From Klebsormidium nitens (lineage: Eukaryota > Streptophyta > Klebsormidiophyceae > Klebsormidiales > Klebsormidiaceae), in NCBI GenBank assembly GCA_000708835.1, contig DF237136.1, positions 94,956 to 158,955 of the forward strand: a DNA stretch of 64,000 nt, in the 5' to 3' direction. Shown piece by piece: positions 60,726-64,000 of this stretch. Numbering within the stretch: position 1 is the stretch's first letter; every line of letters begins with the position of its first letter. Position numbers and translations under genes: made by a program. The notes below the pieces were generated by a model. The model was not told the DNA's origin and made no database searches. It saw nothing but the letters and a program-made list of their open reading frames with translations.

Positions 60726-63367
60726 ATGGTCTAAGTACAAGCGAACGGTGCTTAGACGAGAAACGATCTGTAGAACTTGACCTTGTGAACACTGACTTTG
60801 TATTGCTGGAAAGGATTACTGGAAGGAAGTTTGACTTCGGTGTCCTGCATTCAAAGTCTGATGATTACATGGCCACAGATTGGAGTTCGCAAGAGTCTTT
60901 GCAAGATGTAAAGATTGAGGGCAAACATGTATGGCTGAATGCAAAGAATGCATCCACCTTAAGAATGCTTGCATCTCATGTTATGGAGGCACGAAGGCTT
61001 GCTCCTTTTTCTACTTCTGCTTGTTTGCTGTTGCCAAATGCTGGTTGGCTGCCACAGGGTTTTCCGCAGGGCTGGACTAGGATTCACGCCGTCAGAAAGG
61101 GACAGCTGATTGAGGACCTTGGGGCAAACGGTGAGACGGTAATGGTGCCGTCAAACAGGGTGGTGCAAGTGTATTACCTAGCTCCAACTGCCAATCCTCG
61201 CTCCGAGTTGTCTGAGAAGTTTGATGACTTCAGTCAGACTGTCCGCGTGCCATCTAGTGATGGTGAGACAAATCAAGAAACCGTCGCAGATTCCTCGGTG
61301 ATGCTCAGTGCAATTAGTCTGTCAGGCAGATTGGTCATGCAGATGGCTGGTCGGGTAGCTGGTGCTGATGCCAGTTGTCTTTTTGACAGTGGGTCTGAAG
61401 CAAACGTTATCAGCAAAACGTTTGCGGAAAGGCAAGGGGTGGTTATTCATCCGTCTGTAGGTTCGATTGAGCTTGGGGACAGTCATGTCACATCTCAATC
61501 AGGAACAGCTCAAGTGTTTGTACAGTTTGGAGCTTTTCACAAGTCCGTGCCATGTCTGGTCATCGATAAGTTGTTGGGAGGCGTTGACTTCATCGTGGGA
61601 GATGAATTTATGCGAGCTCAACACTGTATCTTGGACTATGGAAAGTGCAGGGTCACTTTTCAGAAAGGCAGGCGCAAGATTTCGGTGAATCAAGGCGCTC
61701 TAAAATGTGACAAGCTGTCTTCGAAGGTTTCGGAGTCAAAGGCGCCTAAGCTGTTGACGGCCATGCAGGTCAAGAGACGTGTGCGAAAGGGGCAGCACAT
61801 TATGCTTGGAGTTGTCTCAGAGTTTGAGGATCAAAAAGCTGATTCTACAGGACAGCCTGTTGACTCTGTTGATAAAATTTGGGTGAAGGATTTGCAAAGA
61901 GAATTTGCTGACGTCTTCGTCGACCCCCTTCCTCCAGGTTTGCCTCCAGAACGGGAGTATGGCCACACAATTCCAACGGAGGCCGGACATGTGCCACCAT
62001 TCAGGCCCATGTACAGGTTGAGTCCGTTAGAATTGAGAGAGACTAAAGAGCAGCTGGCCCGGTTCCTTGAGCAAGGGATCATCGAACCGAGTAAATCTCC
62101 CTATGGTGCCCCTATCCTATTTGTTCCGAAGCCTAACGGCAGAGGCTTGCGTTTGTGTGTTGATTTTCGTGCTTTGAACTCATTGACCATCAAGAACAGG
62201 TATCCAATTCCTAGGATCGATGATCTATTGGATGCCATCTCAGGAGCGAAGTTCTTTACAAGTATTGACCTGACCTCGGGATACCACCAGATCAGAATCA
62301 CAGAGGAGGATGCGCCAAAGACGGCTTTTCGGACACCTTTTGGTCATTATCAGTTCAAAGTATTGATTGAAGGACTAACAAACGCCCCTGCCACTTTTCA
62401 GACCGTGATGAACAACATCTTCAAGCCCTACCTGCGGGACTTTGTCGTCATTTATCTAGACGACATCTTGGTCTACTCCAAGACGGAAGCCGACCACCAC
62501 AAACATCTACGACTCGTTCTGGAGAAGCTGCGAGAAGAGAAGTTCTACGCATGCTTACAGAAATGTGAGTTTGCCAAACCCGAAATTAAGTTTCTTGGTC
62601 ACATAGTCGGGGCTGAGGGGATTAAGGTTAATCCGGCCAAGATTGCAGCAGTCAATGACTGGTCGCAACCGACCAATGTGCACCAAGTACGTTCTTTCTT
62701 GGGTCTTGCAAACTATTTCAGGAAGTTCATCCAAGATTATGCCAAGCTGGCAACACCGTTAACGGACTTGACTAAGGCAGTTAACCCGTTTATTTGGACA
62801 GCCCAGTGTCAAGACGCTTTTGACGCAATCAAGTGGGCTTTAACGCATGCACCAGTGCTTGCGTCACCTGACGAGTCGCAGAAATATGAAGTAGTGTCCG
62901 ATGCCTCTAGAATTGGTCTGGGAGCTGTTCTAATGCAGAACGGAAGGCCAATAGCGTATGAGAGTCGTAAACTCTCGGGGGCAGAAACTCGGTACACTAC
63001 AGGTGAGCAAGAATTGCTCGGAGTGGTGCACGCGCTGCAGACGTGGCGGTGTTACCTCGAAGGAATACATTTCGTACTCGTTACTGATCATAAACCAAAC
63101 ACCTTCTTTCAGACACAACCAATCTTGTCAAGGCGGCAGGCTCGATGGTCCGAACTGTTGCAGAGATTTGACTATCAGTGGGAATACCGAGCAGGTAGGA
63201 CCAACGTTGCTGATCCTCCCAGTCGTAATCCGGTTGGCCCTGCCTTGGCCACAATTCTTTGGAACTGCAACGGTGAGCCCTCCAGTGATCGGCCAATCAC
63301 AGGTAGGAAACTCTCCCACCATGCCTGCCAAGGAACGTTCACAGCAAACCGTGGAGTTAGACCCTGA
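60686..63367 (+). CDS. pol: retrotransposon Pol: protease, reverse transcriptase, RNase H
   Basis: The frame is open from 60686, overlapping the end of gag by 40 bp in the -1 frame, to a stop at 63365-63367. In order: an extra module of about 140 residues (see findings); an aspartic protease with LFDSGSEANVISK; then reverse transcriptase with PYGAPILFVPKPNGRGLRL, SIDLTSGYHQIRI and the catalytic VIYLDDILVYSKT; then RNase H with VSDASRIGLGAVL, GEQELLGVVHAL, VTDHKPN and NVADPPSRNP. The usual M/LPFGLTNAP motif reads LIEGLTNAP here, a possible damaging change. Pol is probably made by frameshifting from gag, since no good ATG opens the frame. Confidence 0.92.
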   Translation, partial: GLPYCREEEAGKLDGLSTSERCLDEKRSVELDLVNTDFVLLERITGRKFDFGVLHSKSDDYMATDWSSQESLQDVKIEGKHVWLNAKNASTLRMLASHVMEARRLAPFSTSACLLLPNAGWLPQGFPQGWTRIHAVRKGQLIEDLGANGETVMVPSNRVVQVYYLAPTANPRSELSEKFDDFSQTVRVPSSDGETNQETVADSSVMLSAISLSGRLVMQMAGRVAGADASCLFDSGSEANVISKTFAERQGVVIHPSVGSIELGDSHVTSQSGTAQVFVQFGAFHKSVPCLVIDKLLGGVDFIVGDEFMRAQHCILDYGKCRVTFQKGRRKISVNQGALKCDKLSSKVSESKAPKLLTAMQVKRRVRKGQHIMLGVVSEFEDQKADSTGQPVDSVDKIWVKDLQREFADVFVDPLPPGLPPEREYGHTIPTEAGHVPPFRPMYRLSPLELRETKEQLARFLEQGIIEPSKSPYGAPILFVPKPNGRGLRLCVDFRALNSLTIKNRYPIPRIDDLLDAISGAKFFTSIDLTSGYHQIRITEEDAPKTAFRTPFGHYQFKVLIEGLTNAPATFQTVMNNIFKPYLRDFVVIYLDDILVYSKTEADHHKHLRLVLEKLREEKFYACLQKCEFAKPEIKFLGHIVGAEGIKVNPAKIAAVNDWSQPTNVHQVRSFLGLANYFRKFIQDYAKLATPLTDLTKAVNPFIWTAQCQDAFDAIKWALTHAPVLASPDESQKYEVVSDASRIGLGAVLMQNGRPIAYESRKLSGAETRYTTGEQELLGVVHALQTWRCYLEGIHFVLVTDHKPNTFFQTQPILSRRQARWSELLQRFDYQWEYRAGRTNVADPPSRNPVGPALATILWNCNGEPSSDRPITGRKLSHHACQGTFTANRGVRP

Positions 63368-64000
63368 TCTAACCGACTCCCTGGTTTCTTTGTGTGCGTT
63401 TGATCCGTGGTTAAAGACCGGGTCAAGTCAGCTAACCAAGAATTGGCAAGGTTTGTGGTTTCGGGGTTCCCAGATTAATGTGCCGGACAGTAAGCTGCTA
63501 AAGAAGCAAACATTGAGGAGTTACACGACTCAAAGGTGTCAGGGCACTATGGGATCCACAAAACTCGCCGGTTAGTTGAACGTCTGTTTTGGTGGCCTCA
63601 TCTTCGAAGAGAAGTTGAGCAGTATGTCAGAAATTGTCCGGTATGTCAGTTTGACAAGGCGTCAAATCTGAAGCCTGCCGGCCTTTTACAACCTCTTCCG
63701 ATTCCACAAAGTCCTTGGGACAGTGTTTCCTTTGACTTTATCACAGGTCTTCCACGCTCAGAACGCGGGTTTGACGCAATTGTGGTATTCGTGGACAGGT
63801 TAACAAAGTTTGCGTACATTTACCCCTGCCACGGAACCATCACCGCGGAAGGATTCGCTGATGTCTGGTACGAGGTGGTGTACCGAAATGAAGGGGTGGG
63901 TCGGGAGTTCATCTCTGATAGGGACCCGAGATTCACTTTTAAGTTTTGGGAGGAAGCGTGCAAGCTTTTAGGAACGAAGCTCGCACGGTCGACTTGTAAC
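63368..64000 (+). pseudogene. retrotransposon integrase, frameshifted and truncated by the window
   Basis: After the pol stop, the sequence that should link RNase H to integrase continues one frame over (about 63320-63505, including AFDPWLKTG and GLWFRGSQINVPDSK). It then returns to the pol frame at about 63512. The HHCC zinc-binding domain is present (HDSKVSGHYGIHKTRR, VRNCPVCQFDKA). The catalytic core begins with SFDFITGLPRS, VVFVDRLTKFAYIYP and EFISDRDPRF, giving the first two Asp of the DDE triad. The rest is off the right edge. Because two opposite frame changes are needed, this copy looks disabled. Confidence 0.8.

Larger units (their letters stand above)
59392..64000 (+). mobile_element. 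Ty3/gypsy LTR retrotransposon, internal region, cut by the window edge
   Basis: Gag, protease, reverse transcriptase, RNase H and integrase occur in the Ty3/gypsy order. The gag frame and most of pol are open, so the copy is fairly young. Two frame changes before the integrase (about 63260-63365 and about 63500) indicate that this copy is probably not autonomous. The C-terminal end of integrase, any chromodomain and the 3' LTR lie outside the window. Confidence 0.93.

Noticed and set aside
1-64000. CRISPR arrays, bacterial operons, riboswitches, rRNA or tRNA genes
   Set aside because: The window is intron-rich eukaryotic DNA. No regularly spaced repeats of that kind are visible, and by eye I found no convincing tRNA box pair; a tRNAscan-type search was not possible.

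Overview
The window is nuclear DNA from a green, plant-lineage eukaryote. Nearly every gene is split by short GT-AG introns of about 100-700 bp, and the gene set is plant-type: a NPSN-type SNARE, the plant ESCRT protein FREE1/FYVE1, a GRIK/SnAK kinase, plastid ATP sulfurylase, an LCBK2-like lipid kinase, dolichol kinase and cytosolic leucyl-tRNA synthetase. Moderate-to-high GC in exons, compact introns and few transposons suggest a streptophyte alga such as Klebsormidium. That placement is inference; no species-specific sequence was matched.

Layout, left to right. The last two exons of an unidentified + strand gene lie at 16-449. A novel plant SNARE (-) covers 2075-4350. Cytosolic leucyl-tRNA synthetase (-, 6180-14577, 19 exons) is divergent from a sphingoid-base kinase (+, 14997-18133). 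A small secreted cysteine-rich gene (+, 19079-22341) is built from repeated exon cassettes with phase-1 introns. A long coiled-coil gene (-, 23778-31374) has almost only phase-0 introns and a duplicated exon pair. ATP sulfurylase (+) is at 32281-36045, dolichol kinase (-) at 37642-41160, a GRIK/SnAK-type kinase with a long acylated-looking N-terminus (-) at 42451-46451 and FREE1 (+) at 47671-52241. About 5 kb with no recognisable gene follows, then an unidentified two-exon charged protein (-, 57555-58959). A Ty3/gypsy LTR retrotransposon (gag, pol, start of integrase) runs from about 59392 off the right edge.

The host genes are ordinary housekeeping neighbours rather than a pathway: membrane traffic (NPSN, FREE1), lipid and dolichol phosphorylation, sulfate assimilation, energy signalling and translation. 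For most genes I read exon joins base by base and checked that reading frames close; those joins are given. The least certain parts are the 5' end of the lipid kinase and of the coiled-coil gene, the last exon of the SNARE, and the last intron of leucyl-tRNA synthetase.

The most unusual material is the cysteine-rich cassette gene, the coiled-coil gene with duplicated exons and an 11-residue repeat, a duplicated splice acceptor inside FREE1, and an extra domain between Gag and protease in the retrotransposon.
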